Positions 44,327-53,104 of a DNA stretch of 64,000 nt are shown in pieces. Location: contig NZ_JOFQ01000003.1 of NCBI RefSeq assembly GCF_000718305.1, positions 448,527-512,526 of the forward strand, written 5' to 3'. The number at the start of each line of letters is the position of its first letter. The stretch's first letter is position 1. Below the pieces are notes generated by a model. That model ran no database searches and had not been told where the DNA came from. It saw only the letters and a list, made by a program, of their open reading frames with translations. The position numbers and the translations under genes were made by a program. This DNA comes from Streptomyces niger. GTDB taxonomy: Bacteria; Actinomycetota; Actinomycetes; Streptomycetales; Streptomycetaceae.

Positions 44327-45079
44327 TCAGCCCGGTACCTGCGCCCGCAGTGCGGCCAGGAGCAGGTCCATGACGTGCTCGACGGCGGGGCCGGCCATCG
44401 TGGGGAGGTGGGCGCGTACCGCGTGCAGGTGCGGGAAGTCCTCGGCGGGCAGTTCGGCGTACGCCTCGCTCCAGGCCTGCGCGTCGCCGGCCCGTTGGCC
44501 GGCCGGGAGGCGCAGCACCGCCGCGTCCAGCGCCGCGTGGCCCAGGACGGTGTCGATGAAGGCGTGGTAGTGGCGTACGGCGGTGGCGTCGTCGAAGCCG
44601 GCCCGGCGCAGCAGGCCGATGCCCGTCTCCACCGCGCGCTGTTCGTGGGGGCGGCGGGTGACGCGGTGGGTGCTGAGGACGGCGACGCGCGGGTGGCGCA
44701 GCGCCGCGCGGTAGGCGCAGCGGCCGAACTCCCGTAGCGCCTCGGCCCAGTCCTCGTGGTCGTCGGGCCGGAAGGCGTCGAGGGCCTCACCGATGAGCCG
44801 GTCCCCCAGGGCCAGCAGCAGGTCGTCGGCGCCGCGGTAGTAGCGGTAGACGGCGCTGGGGTCGGCGCCGAGTGCGGCGCCGAGGCGGCGGATGGTGAGG
44901 GCTTCCGCGCCGTGCTCGTCGAGGAGTTCGAGCGCCTTGTCGAGGATCATCTCCGCCGACAGGACCACGCCGCTCTTGGTGGGGCGCCGGCGGCGGCGTT
45001 CGGCGGTGACGCGGTCGGGTGGTGCCACGGTCGGCCCTTCGTCGTCGGAGCCGGGCGCCTGCCCGGGGGTCGGGCCCAC
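44327..45079 (-). CDS. TetR-family regulator of the permease-amidohydrolase operon
   Basis: 250 residues from GTG 45079 (GGAGG 9 bases upstream; a TTG at 45085 is too close to that site). N-terminal ~35 disordered residues, then HTH LSAEMILDKALELLDEHGAE, ALTIRRLGAALGADPSAVYR and YYRGADDLLLALGDRL, followed by a TetR_C-type ligand domain (RRPHEQRAVETGIGLLRRAG). It is divergent from the permease gene; a perfect 12-base palindrome in that promoter is the expected operator. Confidence 0.87.
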   Translation of the reverse strand: MGPTPGQAPGSDDEGPTVAPPDRVTAERRRRRPTKSGVVLSAEMILDKALELLDEHGAEALTIRRLGAALGADPSAVYRYYRGADDLLLALGDRLIGEALDAFRPDDHEDWAEALREFGRCAYRAALRHPRVAVLSTHRVTRRPHEQRAVETGIGLLRRAGFDDATAVRHYHAFIDTVLGHAALDAAVLRLPAGQRAGDAQAWSEAYAELPAEDFPHLHAVRAHLPTMAGPAVEHVMDLLLAALRAQVPG

Positions 45080-45140
45080 AGTCAATCACCTCCCCGCGGT
45101 CCTTCCGCGGCCTCCTTCGGACCGCGCACGGGCGACTTAC

Positions 45141-45180
45141 GTCAACGCCATTGACATACTGTTGGCGCCAACTGTTTCAT
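45141..45180 (+). promoter_or_regulatory. Permease promoter with TetR-type operator palindrome
   Basis: TTGACA (45151-45156) with the perfect palindrome GTTGGCGCCAAC (45161-45172) placed between it and a weak -10 (TTTCAT, 45175-45180). A second inverted repeat, GTCAA-N5-TTGAC (45141-45155), overlaps the -35 box. Confidence 0.6.
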
Positions 45181-45256
45181 CGGCGCACGCGGTGCTCCGC
45201 CGCGCCGGGTCCCGGTCACCGGACGCCCCTCCCTCCCGCCCAAGGAGCGTGTCCCC

Positions 45257-46789
45257 GTGCCCCCAGCAGTGCCGCCCGCTCCGCCGGGCACCCGCATGCG
45301 CCGCTCGCTCGGCGTCAAGGACGGCGTGGCCATCGCCGCCTCCAGCACCGCCGCGACCACCAGCATCGGCATCGGAATGGGCACCCTCGCCGGGTACGCG
45401 GGCCGGCAGACGCCCGCCCTGCTGATCCTGGCGTTCCTGCCGATCCTCGGCATCGCCCTCTCCTACGCCCGCCTCAACCGCTCCGAGCCCAACTGCGGCA
45501 ACGGCTACACCTGGGTCGGCCGCTCCATCGGCCCCTGGCCGGGCTTCCTCACCGGCTGGGTCGTCACGGTCGGCAACGTCATCTTCATGGCGTACACCGG
45601 AGCCATCACCGGCTCGGTGCTCCTGCAGTTCCTCAACAAGCTGGGCGCGCATACGGTGTTCGGGGTCGCACTGGACCCGAATTCCACGGCCACCAGCACC
45701 GTCATCGGCCTCGTCGCACTCGTCGTCGTGACGCTCACGGCGGTCACCGGCGTCCGCTCCGCCACCCGCCTGCAACTCTGGCTGCTGGTCTTCGAGTACG
45801 CCGTGCTGCTCGTCTTCTGCGCCTGGGGGCTGGCCGCCGGCGACCAGCCCTTCTCCTTCTCCTGGCTGAACCCGTTCGAGATCGGCTCGGCGACGTCGCT
45901 CGCCCAGGGCATGGTCCTCGCCGTCTTCCTCTACTGGGGCTGGGACGCGGCGTTCACCGTCAACGAGGAGACGAAGGCCGCGGGGGACGCGGCGCGCGGC
46001 GGGCTCCTCGCCCTCGCCGTCATGCTGGCGCTGTTCGTCTTCGCCGCCGTCTCCTTCCAGCGCGTGCTGGGCAACGGCGAACTGGTGCGCAACGGCCCGC
46101 AGGCGCTCACCTTCCTCGGCACGCACCTCGCCCCCGAGCCCTGGGCGTCCCTGCCACTGGCCGCCCTGATGTGCTCCGCCTTCGCGTCCCTGCAGTCCAG
46201 CGTCATCCCCACCGCGCGCGGCCTGCTCGCCATGGGCCGCGACCGCACCCTCGGCCCCGTCTGGACGAAGGTCAGCCCCCGCTTCGGCACGCCCGCCGTG
46301 GGTACGGTCCTCATCATGGCCATCGCCGCGGCCGTCGCCGTACTGGCCCTCGGCATCCCCCAGCTGAACGAAATGATCCTCGCCGCGGTCAACTCGATCG
46401 GGCTGGTCGTCTCCCTCTACTACGGCCTGACCGCACTGGCCTGCGCGCTGCGCTTCCGCGCCGACCTGCGGGCCGGGCCGCGCGCCGCGCTGACCGGCGT
46501 GGTGATCCCCGCCACCAGCGGACTGCTCCTCTTCGGGCTGGGCGGCTACCTCGCCCACCACTACGCGACCATGAGCGACCGCTTCGAAGCCCGGCCGGAC
46601 AACGGCTGGTTCATGCTCCTCGTGCCCGGCCTGATCATCGCCTCCGGGCTGGCGGTCGCGGCGCGGGCCAAGTGGGGGCGGCGCTCGCCGTACTTCGTCA
46701 CCGGCCGCGGCACGGACGCGGAGGCGATCGACCTGCCGGGGGACCACGGCGCCGGCCCCGTCGCGGCACCGACCGAACCCGCCCGCTGA
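45257..46789 (+). CDS. APC-superfamily amino acid/amine permease
   Basis: 510 residues; GTG with AAGGAG upstream. About twelve hydrophobic helices. The APC consensus is seen in TM1 (KDGVAIAASSTAATTSIGIG), in CGNGYTWVGRSIGPWPGFLT (TM2/3 loop) and in VLAVFLYWGWDAAFTVNEET (TM6 and the conserved GWD..NEE). Probably a proton-coupled uptake system for an amino acid or an amide-type compound hydrolysed by the amidohydrolase encoded 68 bases downstream. Divergent TetR control suggests substrate induction. Confidence 0.87.
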   Translation: MPPAVPPAPPGTRMRRSLGVKDGVAIAASSTAATTSIGIGMGTLAGYAGRQTPALLILAFLPILGIALSYARLNRSEPNCGNGYTWVGRSIGPWPGFLTGWVVTVGNVIFMAYTGAITGSVLLQFLNKLGAHTVFGVALDPNSTATSTVIGLVALVVVTLTAVTGVRSATRLQLWLLVFEYAVLLVFCAWGLAAGDQPFSFSWLNPFEIGSATSLAQGMVLAVFLYWGWDAAFTVNEETKAAGDAARGGLLALAVMLALFVFAAVSFQRVLGNGELVRNGPQALTFLGTHLAPEPWASLPLAALMCSAFASLQSSVIPTARGLLAMGRDRTLGPVWTKVSPRFGTPAVGTVLIMAIAAAVAVLALGIPQLNEMILAAVNSIGLVVSLYYGLTALACALRFRADLRAGPRAALTGVVIPATSGLLLFGLGGYLAHHYATMSDRFEARPDNGWFMLLVPGLIIASGLAVAARAKWGRRSPYFVTGRGTDAEAIDLPGDHGAGPVAAPTEPAR

Positions 46790-46857
46790 CCCCGCCCACC
46801 GACCCAGCCGCCCTCACCTTCGCACGTCTCATGCGCCCCCGAACCAGGAGTCCGGTC

Positions 46858-48510
46858 ATGCCCCCTTCGCACCCCGCCGACCTCGTGTTCACCGGCGGCC
46901 CCGTGCACACCGTCGACCCGGCGCGCAGCCGCGCCACCACCGTCGCCGTGCGCGGCGACCGCATCGTCGCCGTCGGCCACGACGAGGTGCGCGCCCTCAT
47001 CGGCCCGCGCACCGAGGTCGTGGACCTGCACGGCCGGCTGCTCGTACCCGGCTTCCAGGACGCGCACGTCCACCCGGTGGGCGGCGGCGTCGAGCTCGGG
47101 CAGTGCGACCTGAGCGGCGCGGTCACCGCGGAGGACTACCGGCGCCGCATCCGCGCGTACGCCGACGCGCACCCGGACGCCGAGTGGATCACCGGCGGCG
47201 GCTGGTCCATGGAGGCCTTCCCCGGCGGCACGCCCACCCGGCAGTTCCTCGACGCGCTGGTGCCCGACCGCCCGGTGTACCTGGTCAACCGCGACCACCA
47301 CGGCGGCTGGGCCAACACCCGGGCGCTGGCGCGCGCCGGGCTCGACGCGCGGACGCCCGACCCGGCGGACGGGCGCCTGGAACGGGAGGGCGACGGGCAC
47401 CCCACCGGGATGCTCCAGGAGGGCGCCATGACCCTGGTCGCCGCCGTCGTGCCGGAGCCGACCCCGGAGACGCTCACCGAAGGGCTGCTGCGGGCGCAGG
47501 CCCTGCTCCACTCGTACGGGGTCACGGCCTGGCAGGACGCCCTGCTCGGCAACCACGCCGGGATGGCCGACCCGGCCCCCGCCTACGCGGCCGCCGTCCG
47601 CGCGGGCCGGCTGACCGCCCGGGTCATCGGCTCCCTGTGGTGGGACCGGGCCCGCGGCACCGAGCAGATACCCGAACTCCTCGCCCGGCGCCAGGAGTTG
47701 ACCGGAGGCCGGCTGCGCGCCACGACCGTGAAGATCATGCAGGACGGCATCGCCGAGAACCACACGGCGGCCCTCCTGCACCCCTACCTCACGGCCTGCG
47801 GCTGCGCCTCCGACAACAGCGGCATCTCCTTCATCGAGCCCGAAACGCTGCGCCGCTACGTCACCGACCTGGACGCGCACGGCTTCCAGGTCCACTTCCA
47901 CGCCCTCGGCGACCGCGCCGTCCGCGAGTCCCTCGACGCCGTCGCGGCGGCACGCGCGGCCAACGGCTGGACGGACAACCGCCCGCACCTCGCGCACCTG
48001 CAGATCGTCCATCCCGACGACGTGCCCCGCTTCCGCCGGCTCGGCGCCACCGCCAACGTCCAGGCGCTGTGGGCAGCGCACGAGCCGCAGATGGACGACC
48101 TGACCATCCCGTTCCTGGGTACCGAGCGGGCCGCCCTGCAGTACCCCTTCGGCGACCTGCTGCGCGCCGGCGCGACGCTCGCCGCCGGCAGCGACTGGCC
48201 GGTCAGCAGCCCCGACCCGATGGCCGCGCTGCACACCGCCGTCCACCGCCGCCAGCCGGGGGCGGCCCCCGACGCCCCGGCGTTCCTCCCCGAGCAGCGC
48301 CTCGACCTCGGCGCCGCGCTCGCGGCCTACACCGCCGGCAGCGCCTACGTGAACCACCTCGACGACACCGGCACGATCCGCGCCGGCAACCTCGCCGACC
48401 TCGCCGTCCTCGACCGCGACCCCTTCGAGGACCCGGCGGACATCGCGGCGACCCGGGTCCTGCAGACGTACGTCGGCGGCGTCCGCGTGCACGCCGCCGA
48501 GGACGCCTGA
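46858..48510 (+). CDS. YtcJ-like metal-dependent amidohydrolase (amidohydrolase 3 family)
   Basis: 550 residues; ATG at 46858 with AGGAG upstream. TIM-barrel amidohydrolase motifs: DLHGRLLVPGFQDAHVHPVG (HxH metal ligands), a MQDGIAENHTAALL segment with the bridging Lys region just before it, HFHALGDRAVRESLDAV, LAHLQIVHPDD and AAGSDWPVSSPDPMAALHTA (Asp ligand). No signal peptide. It probably hydrolyses an amide, N-formyl or cyclic amide substrate brought in by the upstream permease; the precise substrate is not readable. Confidence 0.87.
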   Translation: MPPSHPADLVFTGGPVHTVDPARSRATTVAVRGDRIVAVGHDEVRALIGPRTEVVDLHGRLLVPGFQDAHVHPVGGGVELGQCDLSGAVTAEDYRRRIRAYADAHPDAEWITGGGWSMEAFPGGTPTRQFLDALVPDRPVYLVNRDHHGGWANTRALARAGLDARTPDPADGRLEREGDGHPTGMLQEGAMTLVAAVVPEPTPETLTEGLLRAQALLHSYGVTAWQDALLGNHAGMADPAPAYAAAVRAGRLTARVIGSLWWDRARGTEQIPELLARRQELTGGRLRATTVKIMQDGIAENHTAALLHPYLTACGCASDNSGISFIEPETLRRYVTDLDAHGFQVHFHALGDRAVRESLDAVAAARAANGWTDNRPHLAHLQIVHPDDVPRFRRLGATANVQALWAAHEPQMDDLTIPFLGTERAALQYPFGDLLRAGATLAAGSDWPVSSPDPMAALHTAVHRRQPGAAPDAPAFLPEQRLDLGAALAAYTAGSAYVNHLDDTGTIRAGNLADLAVLDRDPFEDPADIAATRVLQTYVGGVRVHAAEDA

Positions 48511-48536
48511 GGACCACTTCTCCGAAGGGGTGTGCT

Positions 48537-49607
48537 TCAGGGCCGTCCGGCGGGCGGCACCTCCTCGCCGGGCGGCACGGGGCCCGGCGGGGTGCCGTCG
48601 CCGAACGGCCGGCCGCCCAGCTGCTCGCGGTGGTGCGGGGTGAGCCAGCCGGCGAGGTCGGGTCCGCGGGGCACCACCTGGGTCGGGTTGATCCCCGTGT
48701 GCACCTGGTAGTAGTGCCGCTTGATGTGGTCGAAGTCGACGGTGTCGCCGAAGCCCGGCGTCTGGTACAGGTCGCGCATGTAGGCCCAGAGCACCGGGTC
48801 CTCGGCCAGCTTGTAGCGGTTGCACTTGAAGTGGCCGTGGTAGACGGCGTCGAACCGCACCAGCGTGGTGAACAGCCGGATGTCCGCCTCGGTGATCGTG
48901 TCGCCGACCAGGTACCGGCGGTCGGAGAGCCGCCCCGAGAGCACCTCCAGCCGCCGGAAGACGTCCTCGTACGCCTCCTCGTACTCCTTCTGCCCGGTCG
49001 CGAACCCGGCCCGGTACACGCCGTTGTTGACGTCCCGGTAGACGCCGTCCATGACCTCGTCGATCTCGCCGCGCAGCGGCTCCGGGTAGAGGTCGGGCGC
49101 GCCGGGCCGGTGCAGCGCCGTCCACTCGGTCGCGAGGTCCAGGGTGATCTGCTGGAAGTCGTTGGTGACGAGCTTGCCGCTCGGTACGTCCACGACGGCG
49201 GGCACGCTGACGCCGCCGGGGTAGCCGGTCTCGCGCGCGTCGTACGCCTCGCTGAGGTAGCGGATGCCCAGTACGGGGTCGCGGCCGTCCGGGTCCAGGG
49301 TGAAGCGCCAGCTGCGGTCGTCCTGGATCGGGTCGGTGACGGCCAGCGACAGCGCGTCCTCCAGGCCGAGCAGCCGCCGGGAGACCAGGGCACGGCTGGC
49401 CCAGGGACAGGCGCGGCTGACGACCAGGCGGTAGCGGCCGGCCTCGACGGGCCAGCCGTCCCGGCCGTCGGCGGTGATGCGGTCGGCGAAGTGGCTCCGC
49501 GACCGCTTGAAGGACTTCCTGCCGTACTCGGTGTTGCCGTCGGATGCGCTCCCTGGTGCTGCGTCGTCCTGGTGTGTGCTGGCGTCGGCGGAACGGTGCG
49601 CGGTCAT
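48537..49607 (-). CDS. Glutathionyl-hydroquinone reductase-like (Xi-class GST, YqjG/ECM4 family)
   Basis: 356 residues; ATG at 49607. The thioredoxin-like domain has the active-site Cys in VVSRACPWASRALVSRRLLG, and conserved PVLGIRYLSEAYDA, VSVPAVVDVPSGKLVTNDFQ, and a GST C-domain with LVGDTITEADIRLFTTLVRF and HFKCNRYKLAEDPVLWAYMR. The family reduces S-thiolated hydroquinones. Actinobacteria of this type use mycothiol and not glutathione, so the physiological thiol is likely different. The 26-base convergent gap to the amidohydrolase holds no clear hairpin. Confidence 0.9.
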   Translation of the reverse strand: MTAHRSADASTHQDDAAPGSASDGNTEYGRKSFKRSRSHFADRITADGRDGWPVEAGRYRLVVSRACPWASRALVSRRLLGLEDALSLAVTDPIQDDRSWRFTLDPDGRDPVLGIRYLSEAYDARETGYPGGVSVPAVVDVPSGKLVTNDFQQITLDLATEWTALHRPGAPDLYPEPLRGEIDEVMDGVYRDVNNGVYRAGFATGQKEYEEAYEDVFRRLEVLSGRLSDRRYLVGDTITEADIRLFTTLVRFDAVYHGHFKCNRYKLAEDPVLWAYMRDLYQTPGFGDTVDFDHIKRHYYQVHTGINPTQVVPRGPDLAGWLTPHHREQLGGRPFGDGTPPGPVPPGEEVPPAGRP

Positions 49608-49732
49608 CGCGGTCCGTCTCCTTCCCGTGCAGGTGGCCGGTTCTCTGCGGGAAGGGTTCCCGCCATGATCCGATTCTCACCGCACGTCAGCCTGGCGGGG
49701 CAGGACCGGGCCGCGCCCCGGGGCGTCGGCAC

Positions 49733-50554
49733 TCAGGCGGCGGGGGTGCCGATGACAACGGTCGCGTACTGCTCCTCCGACGTGACCACCCGCGGGACGA
49801 GGCCGCTGCGGTGGAACACCTCGGCCGCCGCAGCCGCCTGGCGGGCGCTCGTCTCGACGAGGAGATGGCCGCCCGGCGCCAGCCAGCGCGGCGCCCCGGC
49901 CGTCACCCTGCGCAGGATGTCCAGCCCGTCGGCGCCGCCGTCCAGGGCCACCAGCGGCTCGTGCTCCCGGGCCTCGGGCGGCAGCAGCCCGACCTCGTCG
50001 GTGGGCACGTAGGGCACGTTCGCCACGAGGACGTCGATCCGGCCGCGCACGGTGTCCGGCAGCGCCTCGTACAGGTCACCCTGGTGCACGTGGCCCACGG
50101 TGGCGGGGATGTTGCGGCGGGCGCAGCGGACCGCGGCCGGGTCGATGTCCGCCGCGTGCAGCTCCGCGCCGGGGGCCGGGACGGCGGCGGCCAGCGCGGC
50201 GCCCACCGCGCCGGAGCCGCAGCACAGGTCGACCACGACCGCGCGGGCGCCGGGCGGGACGGCGGTGGCGAGCGCGACGGCACGCGCGGCGAGGAACTCG
50301 GTACGGCGGCGGGGCACGAAGACGCCCGGCGCGACGGCCACTCTCAGGCCGCAGAACTCCGCCCAGCCCAGTACCTGTTCGAGGGGGAGGCCGGCGGCGC
50401 GCCGTTCCACCATGGCATCGAGGGCGGCGGGGGTGGCGGCGGTGGCGAGCAGCAGGTCCGCCTCGTCCTCGGCGAAGACCGAACCGGTCTCACGGAGGCG
50501 GCCGACGGCGGCGGAGCGGAGGGAGTGCATACGGGGAGAAGCGAGGAGCGACAC
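49733..50554 (-). CDS. PrmC/HemK-related N5-glutamine methyltransferase with altered NPPY motif
   Basis: 273 residues; GTG at 50554 with GAAAGG upstream. An N-terminal helical domain resembles PrmC (ERRAAGLPLEQVLGWAEFCG, GVFVPRRRTEFLA). The SAM motif I is VVVDLCCGSGAVGAALAAA. The substrate motif reads VANVPYVPTDEVGLLPPEAR, NVPY instead of the NPPY that contacts the target glutamine in PrmC and N5/N6 methyltransferases. This matches the PrmC-related subgroup and not the true release-factor enzyme. Target unknown. The position of NPPY is otherwise conserved, so catalysis is still possible. Confidence 0.83.
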   Translation of the reverse strand: MSLLASPRMHSLRSAAVGRLRETGSVFAEDEADLLLATAATPAALDAMVERRAAGLPLEQVLGWAEFCGLRVAVAPGVFVPRRRTEFLAARAVALATAVPPGARAVVVDLCCGSGAVGAALAAAVPAPGAELHAADIDPAAVRCARRNIPATVGHVHQGDLYEALPDTVRGRIDVLVANVPYVPTDEVGLLPPEAREHEPLVALDGGADGLDILRRVTAGAPRWLAPGGHLLVETSARQAAAAAEVFHRSGLVPRVVTSEEQYATVVIGTPAA

Positions 50555-51100
50555 GGGAAGCCTTTCGGGTGCCTGGCGGACGCCGGGCGGGCTCCCTCCT
50601 CCGGTCGCTACGGCAGTGGTGCCGCGGGAACCGTGCGGACGCGAGCAGGGAGGACCCGTCCTGTTGCAGCGGTAATGGGTCTCACCTCCTCGGTCGGACC
50701 GGCATGATCACCGGCGTCGGTCAGATTACCCGATGCCGAGCCGACCGCACGTCGAATTCCGATCGGATTCCGGCCCAATGCCGGTCGAATGCCGGTCGAT
50801 ACGGAAGAACCTGACGGGCCGGCGGGCGAGGGCGGCCGGCAGGCCGCGCGATCACCTGACCACGGGGTCTTGGTGGCGCGATGGTGCGACGGCCCGCCGG
50901 CCCGGTCTCCGGTGTCGCGACACTGTGAGACGCAGAGTCACCACTGCCCACGTATCTCCGTCGGCATACCAAGGGACACGGGGGGGGGCCGGCGCCCCGC
51001 GCGCGAACATGCGGGGCCGCTGACCGGCGACGACAATGGGAGGGCCGGGACCTGCGGCGCGTCGGGCGTCGCGCCGGCCGTCCGGCATGGGAGGTACCTC
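50555..51100. other. 546-base intergenic region between the PrmC-like and CBS genes
   Basis: Divergent promoter region. No convincing gene. It contains AATGCCGGTCG twice in tandem (50777-50798 area) and an exact nine-guanine run near 50982. The PrmC-like leader holds a short frame starting GTG AGA CCC directly after GAGGAG (~26 codons), with several small hairpins, but it is not supported enough to call a leader peptide. Confidence 0.5.
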
Positions 51101-51520
51101 ATGACCACTGCCGGAGAGATCATGCACCCCGGCGCCCAGTGGATACCCGAGGACGCCACCTTGGACCGCGCGGCACAGCTGATGCGGGAGCTCGATGTGG
51201 GCGCCCTGCCGATCAGCGACGCGGACGAGCGGCTGTGCGGCATCCTCACCGACCGCGACATCGTGGTCGGCTGTGTGGCCATGGGCCACGATCCGACCCA
51301 CATCACCGCGGGTGAGATGGCCAAGGGCACGCCCCGCTGGATCGACGTGGACGCCGATGTCGCCGAGGTGCTGGAGGAGATGCGGGGACACCAGGTCCGC
51401 CGGCTCCCGGTGATCCAGAACAAGCGGCTGGTCGGCATGATCAGCGAGGCCGATCTGGCCGGTCACCTCACCGACGACCAGCTGGCCGACTGGACGCAGA
51501 GCATCACGGCACAGCGCTGA
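51101..51520 (+). CDS. CBS-pair regulatory protein (Hrp1-like)
   Basis: 139 residues; ATG with GGGAGGT upstream. Two CBS motifs: EIMHPGAQWIPEDATLDRAA with LPISDADERLCGILTDRDIV (1-62) and EMAKGTPRWIDVDADVAEVL with LPVIQNKRLVGMISEADLAG (70-125). Stand-alone tandem CBS proteins like this resemble mycobacterial hypoxic response protein 1 and bind adenine nucleotides or act in stress. It is monocistronic and followed by a strong terminator. Confidence 0.9.
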   Translation: MTTAGEIMHPGAQWIPEDATLDRAAQLMRELDVGALPISDADERLCGILTDRDIVVGCVAMGHDPTHITAGEMAKGTPRWIDVDADVAEVLEEMRGHQVRRLPVIQNKRLVGMISEADLAGHLTDDQLADWTQSITAQR

Positions 51521-51551
51521 CCCGCTCCCCTGCCCGTACCGTCTCCCGCTC

Positions 51552-51580
51552 GCCGTGGGCCCGTACCCCGGGCCCACGGC
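51552..51580 (+). terminator. Terminator after the CBS gene
   Basis: Perfect 12-base stem GCCGTGGGCCCG / CGGGCCCACGGC with a 5-base loop, 31 bases beyond the CBS stop codon. Confidence 0.8.
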
Positions 51581-51734
51581 CCTTCCGCGCCGCTTTCCTC
51601 GTCACTTCCCTCGTCGCTTTCCTCGTCACACCGTTCTCCGGGGCTCGCGGTCCTGCCGGTACTCGGGACACGACCGGGTCCGATGGGCGTACGGTGGTCA
51701 CCGGCGCGAAGAAGGTCGCGCGAGGAGGTCGGCC

Positions 51735-52010
51735 GTGGAAGCGATGTTGAAGACGGTGATCGGCGGCGAGCTCGTGGAGCTGCCCGGCACCATTGCCGGT
51801 ATCCGGGCCGTCCTCGACGAGGACCAGGCCCGCGTGTTCGACCAGGAGATCCCGCACGTCCCGGCCGCCGAGCTGCCCGCCCGGCTGGCCCGCTGGGCCC
51901 TGGGCGGCACCGGCGCCGACCTGGAGGACCAGGAGCTCTTCGAGCGGCTGGAGCGGGGCGAGGACATCGGTGCCGTGCCGGCCGACGACAGCCGGCCGGA
52001 GGTGGCGTGA
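51735..52010 (+). CDS. Small antitoxin-like protein (type II toxin-antitoxin pair)
   Basis: 91 residues from GTG 51735, GAGGAGG just upstream. Acidic, helical: VEAMLKTVIGGELVELPGTI, VLDEDQARVFDQEIPHVPAA and an acidic C-terminus (EDIGAVPADDSRPEVA). No recognised DNA-binding fold can be claimed. Its stop overlaps the start of an 81-residue RelE/ParE-like gene (GTGA), the usual antitoxin-then-toxin layout. Confidence 0.72.
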   Translation: MEAMLKTVIGGELVELPGTIAGIRAVLDEDQARVFDQEIPHVPAAELPARLARWALGGTGADLEDQELFERLERGEDIGAVPADDSRPEVA

Positions 52011-52252
52011 GCCGCCGTCGCCTGCAGTACGCGCCGCCGGCCGACCAGGCCCGCGACGCCATGGACACCTCCTTACGCACCCGCTTCGACGCGGGGATGC
52101 GCCGGCTCGCCGACGACCCGTACGGGCACGGTTCCGCGGCGATCGACAAGGAGCGGGAGCGGCGGGAGGCGACCGTCGCCGGTGTGGTGATCCGCTATTA
52201 CGTGAGCGAGAGCGTGCTGACGGTCACGGTCGTGCGCATCGTCTACTTCTGA
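52007..52252 (+). CDS. RelE/ParE-like toxin with a TTA codon
   Basis: 81 residues; GTG overlapping the antitoxin stop. LQYAPPADQARDAMDTSLRT, RFDAGMRRLADDPYGHGS, then EATVAGVVIRYYVSESVLTV and VVRIVYF follow the RelE/ParE pattern: helical start, LADDP.GH, beta strands with VIRYYVSE...VTVVRIVY. It would cleave mRNA at the ribosome or poison gyrase. Codon 23 (52073-52075) is TTA, so in a Streptomyces its translation would depend on the bldA tRNA. The 3' end overlaps the convergent gntR gene by 10 bases. Confidence 0.75.
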   Translation: MSRRRLQYAPPADQARDAMDTSLRTRFDAGMRRLADDPYGHGSAAIDKERERREATVAGVVIRYYVSESVLTVTVVRIVYF

Positions 52253-52989
52253 GCCCCACCCGACGCCGGGTACGCGCACGACCCCGCGCCGCCGTCCTCC
52301 AGCAGTCGCTCCACTTCGTCGCGGGCCGCGTCGAGGATGCGGACGACGGCCTCCGCGGCGTCGGCGGACCGGCCTTCGGCGACCGCGTCGGCGACCTCCC
52401 GGTGGCGGTGCACGGCGGCCGGGTCGAGGGCGGCCGGCATGAGCGACAACTCTCGCCGGGACACCAGCAACTCCTCTGTCACCTCGGCCAGTTGGGCGAA
52501 CATGCGGTTACCGGACGCGGTGAGCAGCGCGCGGTGGAAGGCCGCGTCGGCCGCGACGAAAGCAGCACGGTCACCGGCCCGGGCCGCATCCGCCATGGCG
52601 CGCGCGTGCCCGGTCAGCGCGTCGCGGACGGCGGGGGCCGCGCCGGAGGCGGCGAGGGCCGCGGCGGACGGTTCGACGGCGGCCCGCAGTTCGGCCAGTT
52701 CGCGCAGTTGGGTCCCGCGCCGGGGCGAGGCCAGCCGCCAGCGGATGATCTGCGGATCGTAGAGGTTCCAGTCGGCGAGCGGGCGTACGGTGATGCCGAC
52801 GCGGGGGCGGCTGGTGACCACCCGCTTGGACTCCAGGACGCGGACCGCCTCGCGCGCGACCGTGCGCGAGACGCCGTACCGCTCCTGCACGTCCTCCAGG
52901 CGCAGCACCTCGCCCGCGCGGATCTCGTCCGCGGCGAGCGACCGGCCGATGCGGTCGACCACCTGCCCGTGCAGGCCTTGAAGTTCCAC
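52243..52989 (-). CDS. GntR-family (FCD/FadR-type) regulator
   Basis: 248 residues; ATG at 52989. The winged HTH at ~8-75 reads GQVVDRIGRSLAADEIRAGE, VLRLEDVQERYGVSRTVARE and AVRVLESKRVVTSRPRVGIT. The FCD ligand domain contains the metal-type residues in ELAELRAAVEPSAAALAA, FVAADAAFHRALLTASGNRM and VHRHREVADAVAEG. FCD GntR proteins usually sense a sugar acid or keto acid. It is encoded downstream of the IlvD/Edd dehydratase on the same strand, which suggests local control of sugar-acid breakdown. Confidence 0.88.
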   Translation of the reverse strand: MELQGLHGQVVDRIGRSLAADEIRAGEVLRLEDVQERYGVSRTVAREAVRVLESKRVVTSRPRVGITVRPLADWNLYDPQIIRWRLASPRRGTQLRELAELRAAVEPSAAALAASGAAPAVRDALTGHARAMADAARAGDRAAFVAADAAFHRALLTASGNRMFAQLAEVTEELLVSRRELSLMPAALDPAAVHRHREVADAVAEGRSADAAEAVVRILDAARDEVERLLEDGGAGSCAYPASGGAQK

Positions 52990-53104
52990 GCCGTTCCCCA
53001 GTCTCTCCGAGTGCGCCGGTGCCTCGTGTGCGCCGGTACGGGGCGGCCCGCCGGTGGCCGCCCCGCCCGATTCTCACACCTCCGGCGTCCCCGGCGAACC
53101 GGGG

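Noticed and set aside
45019..48510. 1163-codon plus-strand frame spanning permease and amidohydrolase
   Set aside because: The first two thirds are an out-of-frame reading of the permease gene; only the part from 46858 is the real amidohydrolase.
50569..50814. 81-codon plus-strand frame in the PrmC-like/CBS intergenic region
   Set aside because: No family resemblance, overlaps the divergent leader region, and codon use at third positions is not the strong G/C bias of neighbouring genes.
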